Source: Planctomycetota bacterium (GTDB lineage: Bacteria; Planctomycetota; Planctomycetia; Pirellulales; UBA1268). Taken from it: a DNA stretch of 6,565 bases. The stretch spans positions 1 through 6,565 of the forward strand of contig QWPO01000124.1 of assembly GCA_003669255.1 (NCBI GenBank). Reading direction: 5' to 3'. Of this stretch, positions 1-6,565 are shown piece after piece (the first letter of the stretch is position 1; each line of letters begins with the position of its first letter). The position numbers and the translations under genes are program-made. The notes under the pieces were generated by a model. The model had not been told where the DNA came from. It did no database searches and saw only the letters and a list, made by a program, of their open reading frames with translations.

Positions 1-58
1 CGACGCGAACGTCCGGCGAGCGGCATGGGCAGCCCCGAGCCGGGTTGGGCGAATCGGC

Positions 59-64
59 TAGAAT
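59..64 (+). promoter_or_regulatory. possible -10 box ahead of the four-gene cluster
   Basis: TAGAAT lies 44 bases upstream of the ATG at 109 and matches TATAAT at five of six positions. No convincing -35 hexamer sits 16-18 bases upstream. The call rests on position and on the -10 match alone, in GC-rich sequence where A/T-rich hexamers are uncommon. Confidence 0.35.
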
Positions 65-94
65 CTCCACGACAAACCACGTGCTCCCCCAGCC

Positions 95-100
95 TAAGGT
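95..100 (+). promoter_or_regulatory. ribosome binding site deciding the start of the ALDH gene
   Basis: TAAGGT ends 8 bases before the ATG at 109. It supports that codon over the in-frame ATG at 25, which has no comparable site and would add 28 residues with no resemblance to an ALDH N-terminus. Confidence 0.5.
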
Positions 101-108
101 CCTCCCGC

Positions 109-1529
109 ATGCATCTCCCCGCCTGGCGCTTCGGCAAACCCTACGAGTCACTCGAGCGAGACACGCTCGTCCACTTCCTCACCGGCGAGCCCGTCGCTGA
201 GGTCAGCCAGGTTGGCGTCGCCATCGTGGGCCGCGACCTGCAGAAGGCGGCGCAGGCCCGCAGGGCCCTGCTCGCGATCGATCCGGAAGAGATCGTCGAG
301 CGGTTGCAGACAGCCGGCAACCTCTACGCCAATGGAACGGTCACCGCCGGCGACACGAAGCAGTCGCCCGACGACTTCGTAAAGCAGCAGTCGGCGACGA
401 CAGGGCTGCCCGAGAGCCTCTGCCGGGCCAACATGCAGAAGAACATGTTCGTGCTCTCGAACATGGATCGCATCCTCGACGCCCTCTCCCGCGGCCTCGA
501 TACGAAGGTGCTCTGGAGCGGCTACGGCACCGAGCACCGCGGCGTGACGGTGAGCTACCAGGCCCAGTCGCCCGTGCTCGGCCTCGTGCTCCCGTCCAAC
601 TCGCCTGGCGTGCATACGCTCTGGCTGCCGGTGATCGCGCTGGGCGTGGGGCTCGTGATGAAGCCGGGTAGTCAGGAGCCCTGGACGCCCTATCGCATGG
701 CCGCCGCGATGGTCGAAGCCGGCATCCCCGCCGAGGCGATCGGGCTCTATCCAGGGGCCACTGATGTCGGCGCCGGCGTCCTTGCCGGGTGCCGACGCAG
801 CATGATCTTCGGCAGTGCCAAGACGGTCGAACAGTACCGCGGCAACCCCGGCGTGCAGGTTCACGGGCCCGGGTTCTCCAAGATCATCCTCGGCGACGAC
901 TGCGTGGACGACTGGGCGGCCCATCTCGACATGATGTGCGAGAGCGTGGCGATCAACAGCGGCCGCGGCTGCATCAATGCCTCGGCGATCTACGCCAGCC
1001 GGCACACGAAGGAGATCGCCGCGGCCCTCGCGGAGCGGCTCGGGCCGATCGAGGTGAAGCTGCCGGACGATCCCGACGCGAAGCTCGCCGCGTTCACGAT
1101 TCCCGGCGCCGCGAAGGCGATCTGGGGCCAGATCGAGGGCGGCCTGAAGGCTCCCGGGGTCACCCACGCCACCGGCAGGTACGGCGACCGGTTCGTGGAA
1201 GGCGAACGCTGCGGCTGGCTGCGGCCCACGGTCGTGCACTGCGCGACGCCGGAGCCGGAGATCGCGAAGGCCGAGTACATGTTTCCGTTCGTAAGCGTGG
1301 TCGAGTGCCCGCAGGAGCGGATGCTCGATGCGATCGGGCCCACGCTTGTCTGCTCGGCGATCACCAGCGACGCGACCTTCCGCACCCAACTCGTGGAGTG
1401 CACGCACATCGATCGGCTCAACTTCGGTGCCATCCCGACCACGAAGCTCGACTGGCTGCAGCCGCACGAGGGCAACATCATCGACTTCCTCTATCGGTCG
1501 CGGGCCCTGCAGATGCCGGCGGCGGCGGG

Positions 1530-1533
<4 letters not shown>
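109..1533 (+). CDS. divergent aldehyde dehydrogenase-superfamily protein
   Basis: A 474-residue NAD(P)-dependent aldehyde dehydrogenase-fold protein, probably cytoplasmic. Visible landmarks: the cofactor-binding stretch PSNSPGV at 162-168 (equivalent of the classical PWNFP loop), the KPG lysine K185, FGSAKTV at 234-240 in the place of the FTGS loop, and the nucleophile region NSGRGCINAS with C288 as the likely catalytic cysteine. The classical ELGGK motif with its general-base Glu is absent: the equivalent segment reads VHGPGFSK (251-258). Loss of this Glu is typical of CoA-acylating ALDHs such as EutE, PduP and AdhE, so acyl-CoA/aldehyde chemistry is possible, but the protein is not clearly in those subfamilies. 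The start at 109 is chosen for its ribosome site. The 3' end overlaps the iron alcohol dehydrogenase by four bases, so the two enzymes probably act on a shared aldehyde. Superfamily membership is confident; the substrate is unknown. Confidence 0.85.
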
Positions 1534-2695
<1,162 letters not shown>

Positions 2696-2699
<4 letters not shown>

Positions 2700-3889
2700 C
2701 CGCCGTCGGCACCGCCCTGCTCGCTGTCACCCTCGCTGCCGTGGCCCTCGGGGGCGATCCCAACGTGGCCCCCGCCGACGCTTGGCCGATGGCCCGCGGC
2801 TGCCTCGGGGGAACCGGACGGTCGGCGGCCGAGTTTGCGTTGCCGCTCGTCGAGGCGTGGCATCGTGAGTTCGACGGCACGGCGTTCGGCGCCGTGCCAG
2901 TCATCGCCGATGGTGTGGTCTACCTCGGCGATCTCGACGGAACGTTTCGGGCCGTGTCGCTCGCAGACGGCACCGACCGCTGGTCGTTCACGGCCAAGGA
3001 CGCGGGATTCACGTCGGCAGCGGCAATTGGCTCTGCTGGCGAAGCCCGGCTCGTCGTGGTCGGCGACGACGGCGGCCTCGTGCGGGCCTTCAACGCGGCC
3101 ACCGGCGACGTCTGCTGGACGTACGAGACTGAGGGGGAAATCTCGGGCGGACCGACGATCCTCGAGACGAGCGAAGGCTCCCGCGTGCTCATCGGCTCGC
3201 AGGACGCGTCGCTCTCGTGCCTGGCGATTGCCGATGGGACGCTTCTCTGGAAGCACGCGATCGCCGACCAGATCCGGTGCTCGCCAACCGTCGCCCGAAC
3301 GTCGGCGGGTGACCGGGTATTGCTCGCCGGCTGCGACGGCAAACTGCATGTGCTCGACGCCGCGACCGGCGCTGAGAAGGCCGCCGTGCCGATCGAGGGC
3401 CCGACTGGCACGACGCCGGCGGTGCTCGGCGACCGTGTGTTCTTCGGCACGGAAGGGGGCGTGTTCTTCGGGATCGACGTGGTGACGGGGATGGAAGCCT
3501 GGCGGGCGGCCGCGGCTGCGTCGGGCCAGTCGTATCGATCGAGCGCGGCGATCGCCGATGACCTCGCGATCGTCGGCTTCCGCGGCAAGGCGGTCGAGGC
3601 GTTTTCAGCGGCCGACGGCTCGCGGCCCTGGCGACGGCCGATGCGAGGCCGCGTCGAGGCTTCCCCTGCGGTGGTCGTGGCCACAGGTCCGAATGGGACG
3701 CCGGCCAGATCCGTCGCGATCGTTGCCGATGCCTCGGGCAGGATCGCGGCCCTCGACGCCGCCAGCGGCGATCCAGCATGGGAGTTCGACGCCGGCGGCG
3801 GGTTCAGTGCCGGCGCCGCGGTGGCCGCGGGCCGCGTCGTGCTCGCGTCTGACGACGGCATCCTCTGGTGCTTCCGGAGCGGCGACTGA
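2696..3889 (+). CDS. exported PQQ-like beta-propeller repeat protein
   Basis: A 397-residue protein with a short hydrophobic N-terminus (about residues 3-19, MTAVGTALLAVTLAAVALGG) that looks like a Sec signal peptide, giving a periplasmic or cell-envelope location. There is no lipobox. The mature part opens with WPMARG (30-35) and then repeats a blade motif of the form DG-x-hydrophobic-x-A-hydrophobic-x-x-x-(D/T)G-x-x-x-W. Copies end near residues 96, 141, 185, 229, 269, 312 and 362, with a closing half-repeat DDGILWCF at 386-393, consistent with a seven- to eight-bladed propeller. This is the PQQ_2/BamB-like fold. The active-site Asp/Glu and cofactor ligands of true quinoprotein dehydrogenases are not evident, so a scaffolding, binding or sensing role is more likely than PQQ-dependent oxidation. 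It overlaps both neighbours (ATGA upstream, TGATG downstream). Why an envelope protein is coupled to cytoplasmic enzymes is unclear. Fold confident, role unknown. Confidence 0.88.
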
Positions 3890-4311
3890 TGCCTTGGTTT
3901 CAGACCGAGCTGCGGCTCACCCCGCGACGCCAGGGCTTTCATCTGATCACGCCCGAGATCGAGGCCGCCCTCCGCGGCATGCCGGAGTTTCGCGTCGCCC
4001 TGCTCCACGTCTTCATCCAGCACACCTCGGCAAGCCTCTCGATCAACGAGAACGCCGACCCCGACGTGCCCCGCGACCTGGAGATGGCGTTTGATGCGAT
4101 CGCCCCAGAGCACCTCCCTTACGCACACACGTGCGAAGGCCCGGACGACATGCCGGCCCACGTGAAGTGCTCGATGATCGGCAGTTCGCTGACGATCCCG
4201 ATCGCCGACGGTCGGCTGCGGCTGGGCACCTGGCAGGGCATCTATCTCTGCGAGCACCGCGACCGCGGCGGTCCAAGAAGGCTCGTGATCACCGCCCACG
4301 GCGACGTGTAG
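3889..4311 (+). CDS. yjbQ: YjbQ/UPF0047 family protein
   Basis: A 140-residue small cytoplasmic protein of the YjbQ (UPF0047, DUF-type) family, matching the usual family length. Near-diagnostic blocks are present in order: IQHTSASLSINENADPDV (43-60), HTCEGPDDMPAHVK (80-93), SLTIPI (100-105) and GTWQGIYLCEHR (113-124), with conserved H45, E83, H91, E122 and H123 that form the family's putative metal/active site. E. coli YjbQ has been linked to weak thiamin-phosphate-synthase activity, but the physiological role remains unsettled. The start at 3889 is preferred: its ATG overlaps the previous stop (TGATG), and GGAG at 3876-3879 lies nine bases upstream. A longer in-frame start at 3868 would add seven residues and intrude further into the upstream gene. 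It is the last gene of the coupled cluster; no thiamin genes are nearby. Confidence 0.93.
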   Translation: MPWFQTELRLTPRRQGFHLITPEIEAALRGMPEFRVALLHVFIQHTSASLSINENADPDVPRDLEMAFDAIAPEHLPYAHTCEGPDDMPAHVKCSMIGSSLTIPIADGRLRLGTWQGIYLCEHRDRGGPRRLVITAHGDV

Positions 4312-4317
4312 CACTGG

Positions 4318-4346
4318 TTTCCAAAGTCTTCACCGCAGTCTAAAAA
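4318..4346 (+). promoter_or_regulatory. weak candidate promoter for the decarboxylase gene
   Basis: TTTCCA (4318-4323) and TAAAAA (4341-4346) are separated by exactly 17 bases. Each matches the sigma-70-type consensus at four of six positions. This is the most A/T-rich part of the intergenic stretch. The alternative is read-through from the upstream four-gene cluster, since no terminator is visible after 4311. Confidence 0.25.
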
Positions 4347-4368
4347 CCTGAGTCGCATGACCACATCC

Positions 4369-4374
4369 GGAGGT
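4369..4374 (+). promoter_or_regulatory. strong but distant Shine-Dalgarno sequence of the decarboxylase
   Basis: GGAGGT is a full-strength anti-16S match but ends 27 bases before the ATG at 4402, too far for normal initiation. No other purine-rich site lies in the gap, and an in-frame TGA at 4399-4401 excludes an upstream start in this frame. A palindrome at 4373-4393 fills the gap. If it folds, GGAG at 4369-4372 is followed across the base of the stem by only eight unpaired bases before the ATG, a normal spacing. Confidence 0.55.
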
Positions 4375-4393
4375 GCAGGTTGGCAACCTGCAC
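4373..4393. repeat. palindromic repeat, copy 1 (decarboxylase leader)
   Basis: A perfect inverted repeat with 10-base arms, GTGCAGGTTG and CAACCTGCAC, around a single G. In RNA the innermost pairs would open to give a small loop. Its 17-base core GCAGGTTGGCAACCTGC (4375-4391) differs at one base from copy 3 (5922-5938) in the same orientation. It sits between the Shine-Dalgarno sequence and the start codon of the decarboxylase. It could be a mobile REP-like element, an operator dyad or an RNA hairpin; the sequence alone does not decide. Confidence 0.9.
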
Positions 4394-4401
4394 ACCATTG
4401 A

Positions 4402-5847
4402 ATGCCACTCATGCCTGAACAACAGCCCGCGTTCGATCCCGAGAGATTCCGCGAGGAGGGCCGCGCGGTCGTCGACTGGATCGCGGACTACTGGGCGTCG
4501 CTCCCATCGCGGCCGGTCTCGCCTGCCATGTCGCCGGGTGATGTGCGGTCGCACCTGCCGTTGCAACCGCCTGAAGCGGCCGAGCCGCTCGCCGATGTGC
4601 TCGCTGACCTTGACCGGATCATCGCGCCGGGGCTCCTGCACTGGCAGCATCCCGCCTTCTTCGGCTACTTCCCGGCCAGCGCCAGCGGGCCTTCGATCCT
4701 CGGCGAGCTGCTCTCTGCCGGAATGGGCGTGCAGGGTATGCTGTGGACCACGTCGCCCGCGTGCACGGAACTGGAGACCCACGTGCTCGACTGGCTCCGC
4801 GGCCTGCTCGGCCTACCCGAGCGGTTCGCGAGCAGCGGCACAGGCGGCGGCGTGCTCCAGGATTCCGCGTCGAGCGGCGTGCTCGTGGCCCTGGTCGCCG
4901 CCCGTGAGCGGGCAACGGCGCTCGTCACCAACCACGCGGGCCTCGCGCAGGACGAGCGGCCGCTCGTGGCCTACGCGAGTGTCGATGCCCATTCGAGCGT
5001 GGAGAAGGCGGCCGGGATTGTCGGCATCGGCCGAGACTGGCTGCGGAAGATTCCCCTCGATGCCACCGGGCGGATGGACGTCGACGCGCTCGCCTCCGAG
5101 ATGGATGCCGACGCCGCCACAGGACGGCGACCTTTCTTCGTCGCCGCGACGGTGGGCACGACGGCCTCGGGTGCCATCGACCCCGTGGCAAAGATTGCGG
5201 CGGTCGCCGCGCGGCATGCCGCGTGGCTGCATGTCGATGCCGCGTGGGCGGGTGCGGCGGCGATCTGCCCCGAGTTTCGCGAACCGCTCGTGGCGGGTGC
5301 CGAATCAGCCGACAGCTGGGGCTTCAATCCACACAAGTGGCTGCTCGTCAACTTCGACTGCCACGCGCTCTGGGTGGCCGACCGGGCGGCCCTGGTCGCG
5401 GCCCTCTCCATGAAGCCCGACTACCTCCGAAACCGGGCAAGCGACACTGGCGCCGTGATCGACTATTGCGACTGGCAGGTCCCCCTCGGTCGCCGGTTCC
5501 GCGGCCTCAAGCTCTGGATGACGTTGCGGATGCTCGGCGCCGAGGCCCTCCGCAATCACATCCGCAAGCACGTCGCCTGGGCGGGTGAGTTCGCGAGTCT
5601 CGTGGCGGCCGATCCTCGGTTCGATCTCCTGCTTCCGCCAAACCTGTCGCTCGTCTGCTTTGCGCTCCAGGCCGGCGATGACGCCACGCAGTCCCTGCTC
5701 GACCGCGTCAACGCCACGGGACAGACGTTCCTGACGCATGCCCGCGTCGGCGGCCGTCTGGCCATCCGCCTCGCAATCGGCGGGGCGACAACGACCCGCG
5801 ATGACGTGCTGGCAACGTGGCGGCGCGTCGCGGATCTTGCGGATTGA
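4402..5847 (+). CDS. group II PLP-dependent aromatic amino acid decarboxylase
   Basis: A 481-residue cytoplasmic enzyme of the DOPA/tyrosine/tryptophan decarboxylase family, the same length as animal DDC (480). It is predicted to release CO2 from an aromatic L-amino acid to give the amine. Motifs in order: HPAFFGYFPASASGPS (83-98), WTTSPACTELE (115-125), GGGVLQDSAS (148-157), DAHSSVEKA (195-203) with the PLP-stacking H197, HVDAAWAG (277-284) with D279 contacting the pyridine nitrogen, and NPHKW with Schiff-base K312. Y341 (KPDYLRN) aligns with catalytic-loop Tyr332 of DDC, arguing for decarboxylation rather than the Phe-type aldehyde synthase reaction. G363 (VPLGRR) aligns with DDC Gly354, which is Ser in histidine decarboxylase, favouring a bulky aromatic substrate over histidine. 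The start at 4402 directly follows an in-frame stop; ATG 4411 is an alternative. Neither has a nearby ribosome site (see 4369-4374). The gene stands alone, with no transporter or amine oxidase alongside. Exact substrate unknown. Confidence 0.95.
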   Translation: MPLMPEQQPAFDPERFREEGRAVVDWIADYWASLPSRPVSPAMSPGDVRSHLPLQPPEAAEPLADVLADLDRIIAPGLLHWQHPAFFGYFPASASGPSILGELLSAGMGVQGMLWTTSPACTELETHVLDWLRGLLGLPERFASSGTGGGVLQDSASSGVLVALVAARERATALVTNHAGLAQDERPLVAYASVDAHSSVEKAAGIVGIGRDWLRKIPLDATGRMDVDALASEMDADAATGRRPFFVAATVGTTASGAIDPVAKIAAVAARHAAWLHVDAAWAGAAAICPEFREPLVAGAESADSWGFNPHKWLLVNFDCHALWVADRAALVAALSMKPDYLRNRASDTGAVIDYCDWQVPLGRRFRGLKLWMTLRMLGAEALRNHIRKHVAWAGEFASLVAADPRFDLLLPPNLSLVCFALQAGDDATQSLLDRVNATGQTFLTHARVGGRLAIRLAIGGATTTRDDVLATWRRVADLAD

Positions 5848-5861
5848 AACGGGATGACAGC

Positions 5862-5886
5862 AGGTGCAGGTTACCAACCTGCACCT
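5862..5886. repeat. palindromic repeat, copy 2 (15 bases after the decarboxylase stop)
   Basis: A perfect inverted repeat with 11-base arms, AGGTGCAGGTT and AACCTGCACCT, around ACC. Its core GCAGGTTACCAACCTGC (5866-5882) is the exact reverse complement of the copy 3 core. It could form a stable 3' hairpin that protects the decarboxylase mRNA. It has no following T-run, so it is not a standard intrinsic terminator. Confidence 0.92.
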
Positions 5887-5919
5887 ACGTGCCGGCAGGC
5901 GAGGCATCTCCCCACGTAG

Positions 5920-5940
5920 CCGCAGGTTGGTAACCTGCGG
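5920..5940. repeat. palindromic repeat, copy 3 (upstream of the SOUL gene)
   Basis: A perfect inverted repeat with nine-base arms, CCGCAGGTT and AACCTGCGG, around GGT. Its core GCAGGTTGGTAACCTGC (5922-5938) is the exact reverse complement of copy 2 and matches copy 1 at 16 of 17 bases. It ends 46 bases upstream of the -10-like box of the SOUL gene. Confidence 0.92.
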
Positions 5941-5986
5941 TTCACCGGCGTCGGCCTTTCCCTCACCCTCCGGCGGCGCATCGGTC

Positions 5987-5992
5987 TATGAT
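5987..5992 (+). promoter_or_regulatory. possible -10 box of the SOUL gene
   Basis: TATGAT matches TATAAT at five of six positions and lies 21 bases before the ATG at 6014. No recognisable -35 hexamer lies 16-18 bases upstream. Confidence 0.4.
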
Positions 5993-6000
5993 CACTGCAT

Positions 6001-6006
6001 AAGGAG
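6001..6006 (+). promoter_or_regulatory. ribosome binding site of the SOUL gene
   Basis: AAGGAG ends seven bases before the ATG at 6014, the best-placed ribosome site in the window. It fixes that start and contrasts with the distant site of the preceding decarboxylase gene. Confidence 0.8.
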
Positions 6007-6013
6007 CCTTCCC

Positions 6014-6565
6014 ATGCGCTACGTGTTGCCGCTCGCCGCTGTCACCCTCGCCCTCTCTTCAACCGCCATCGCGGAGGACGCCGTGCGCAAGCCGATGATG
6101 ATCTCCGAGGCGAAACTACCCGAGGGCTTTCCAGGCCCCGGCCCCGTCGGCGAGGTGATCACGAAGACCTATCCCGCCCACCGCCTGGCCCGCGTCCGCT
6201 CCGGCGGCCCTGGCAACGACGGCTCGTTCATGAAGCTCTTCCGCCACATCGAACGCAACGAGATCGCCATGACGGCGCCCGTGGAGATGGAAATGGCCTT
6301 GGCCGACGGCAGCCGCGCGGCCCCGCGGACCGAGTCGATGGCCTTCCTCTACGGTTCCGCCACCACCGGCACGCCAGGCCCTGATCCCGCCGACCCGAAC
6401 GTGGTCGTGGAGGACGTGCCCGAAGTCACCGTCATCTCGCTAGGCGTCCGCGGCTCCTACCGCGAGGAGCGGTTTGCCGAGTTCACCGCAAAACTCGAGG
6501 CCTGGCTCGACGCGAATCCCGAGTGGGTCGCCGCCGGACCACCGCGGACGCTGGCCTACAACAGC
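6014..6565 (+). CDS. exported SOUL-family heme-binding-like protein (3' end missing)
   Basis: 184 residues are visible and the frame is open at the window edge. Residues 1-20 form a Sec signal peptide (R2, hydrophobic core, then AIA before E21), so the protein should act in the periplasm or envelope. The rest matches the SOUL/heme-binding protein family: LFRHIERNEIAMTAPVEM (75-92), containing the family hallmark I-x-MTAPV; SMAFLY (108-113); VPEVTVISLGVRGSY (135-149); RFAEFTAKLEAWL (153-165); and GPPRTLAYNS (175-184). Family members usually continue with a PFVP-type segment and end shortly after, so perhaps 10-25 residues are missing. Eukaryotic members bind heme or tetrapyrroles; bacterial roles are largely undefined, and heme binding is not assured because the classical ligand His is not conserved across the family. 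It has its own ribosome site and a candidate promoter and appears to be a separate transcription unit from the decarboxylase. Confidence 0.92.
   Translation, partial: MRYVLPLAAVTLALSSTAIAEDAVRKPMMISEAKLPEGFPGPGPVGEVITKTYPAHRLARVRSGGPGNDGSFMKLFRHIERNEIAMTAPVEMEMALADGSRAAPRTESMAFLYGSATTGTPGPDPADPNVVVEDVPEVTVISLGVRGSYREERFAEFTAKLEAWLDANPEWVAAGPPRTLAYNS

Larger units (their letters stand above)
5862..5940. repeat. composite inverted-repeat element (BIME-like)
   Basis: Two palindromes (5862-5886 and 5920-5940) lie head-to-head and are connected by a further inverted repeat, CTACGTG (5885-5891) and CACGTAG (5913-5919), around a 21-base centre. The strand can fold either into two hairpins flanking a central stem or into one long imperfect hairpin of about 79 bases. 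This pairing of oppositely oriented palindromes resembles bacterial interspersed mosaic elements built from REP units. No transposase gene is in the window. Confidence 0.7.

Noticed and set aside
1..61. Possible tail of an upstream gene ending at TAG 59-61, or a divergent - strand gene starting near 26
   Set aside because: Only 19 codons and 8 codons respectively are visible, with no motif or ribosome site; neither can be supported.
148..1467. Long open frame (439 codons) on the - strand
   Set aside because: It is antisense to the ALDH gene, rich in Arg/His/Gly/Ala with no recognisable domain, and is expected from high G/C at third positions of the real gene.
789..1529. N-terminal extension of the alcohol dehydrogenase frame upstream to 789
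   Set aside because: The extension lies within the ALDH gene in another frame and is Arg-rich junk; the Fe-ADH fold begins right after 1530, with overlapping GTGA and an alternative GTG at 1542.
2920..4314. Long open frame (464 codons) on the - strand
   Set aside because: It runs antisense across two well-supported genes (beta-propeller and YjbQ), has low-complexity Ser/Pro/Arg/Ala composition and no motif.
4373..5413. 346-codon + strand frame beginning inside the palindrome
   Set aside because: It is a shifted frame of the decarboxylase gene with Arg/Ser/Pro-rich composition and no domain; the 4402 frame has the complete decarboxylase motifs.
4373..5940. The three repeats as a CRISPR array or intrinsic terminators
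   Set aside because: Spacing is irregular with a whole gene between copies, and the units are near-perfect palindromes without spacers, so it is not CRISPR. None of the hairpins is followed by a T-run on the + strand, so they are not standard terminators.

Overview
The window is a GC-rich bacterial chromosome segment in which all six supported genes lie on the + strand. Several traits suggest a planctomycete (Pirellula-like lineage). These are the high GC with strong G/C bias at third codon positions, an exported PQQ-like beta-propeller whose mature region opens with a WPMARG-type motif, the mix of small metabolic genes, and TAGAAT/TATGAT-type -10 boxes. This assignment is inference from gene style; no rRNA or other taxonomic marker is present.

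Positions 109-4311 hold a tightly packed four-gene cluster. A divergent aldehyde dehydrogenase-superfamily protein (109-1533) overlaps an iron-type alcohol dehydrogenase (1530-2699) at GTGA. The latter overlaps a secreted PQQ-like beta-propeller protein (2696-3889) at ATGA, which overlaps a YjbQ/UPF0047 protein (3889-4311) at TGATG. Stop/start overlap at every junction predicts one mRNA and translational coupling. The first two genes are in the same order as the two halves of bifunctional AdhE (aldehyde dehydrogenase then Fe-alcohol dehydrogenase). The first lacks the usual ALDH general-base Glu, so a CoA-linked or otherwise unusual aldehyde reaction followed by aldehyde/alcohol interconversion is a reasonable hypothesis. 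The substrate cannot be read from the sequence.

Positions 4312-4401 are a short intergenic stretch. It carries a perfect 10-bp-arm palindrome lying between a textbook Shine-Dalgarno sequence (GGAGGT) and the ATG of the next gene. That gene (4402-5847) encodes a complete group II PLP-dependent decarboxylase of the aromatic-amino-acid type, with the PLP lysine, the catalytic loop tyrosine and the DOPA/tryptophan-type glycine all present.

Positions 5848-6013 are intergenic and hold two more copies of the same palindrome family, in opposite orientation and joined by a further 7-bp inverted repeat. Together they form a composite BIME-like structure. A -10-like box and a strong AAGGAG ribosome site follow, and then the start of an exported SOUL-family heme-binding-like protein (6014 to the window end), which is cut off just before its C-terminus.

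The most interesting part of the window is the palindrome family bracketing the decarboxylase. The copy inside the decarboxylase leader is placed so that folding it restores ideal spacing between the Shine-Dalgarno sequence and the start codon.
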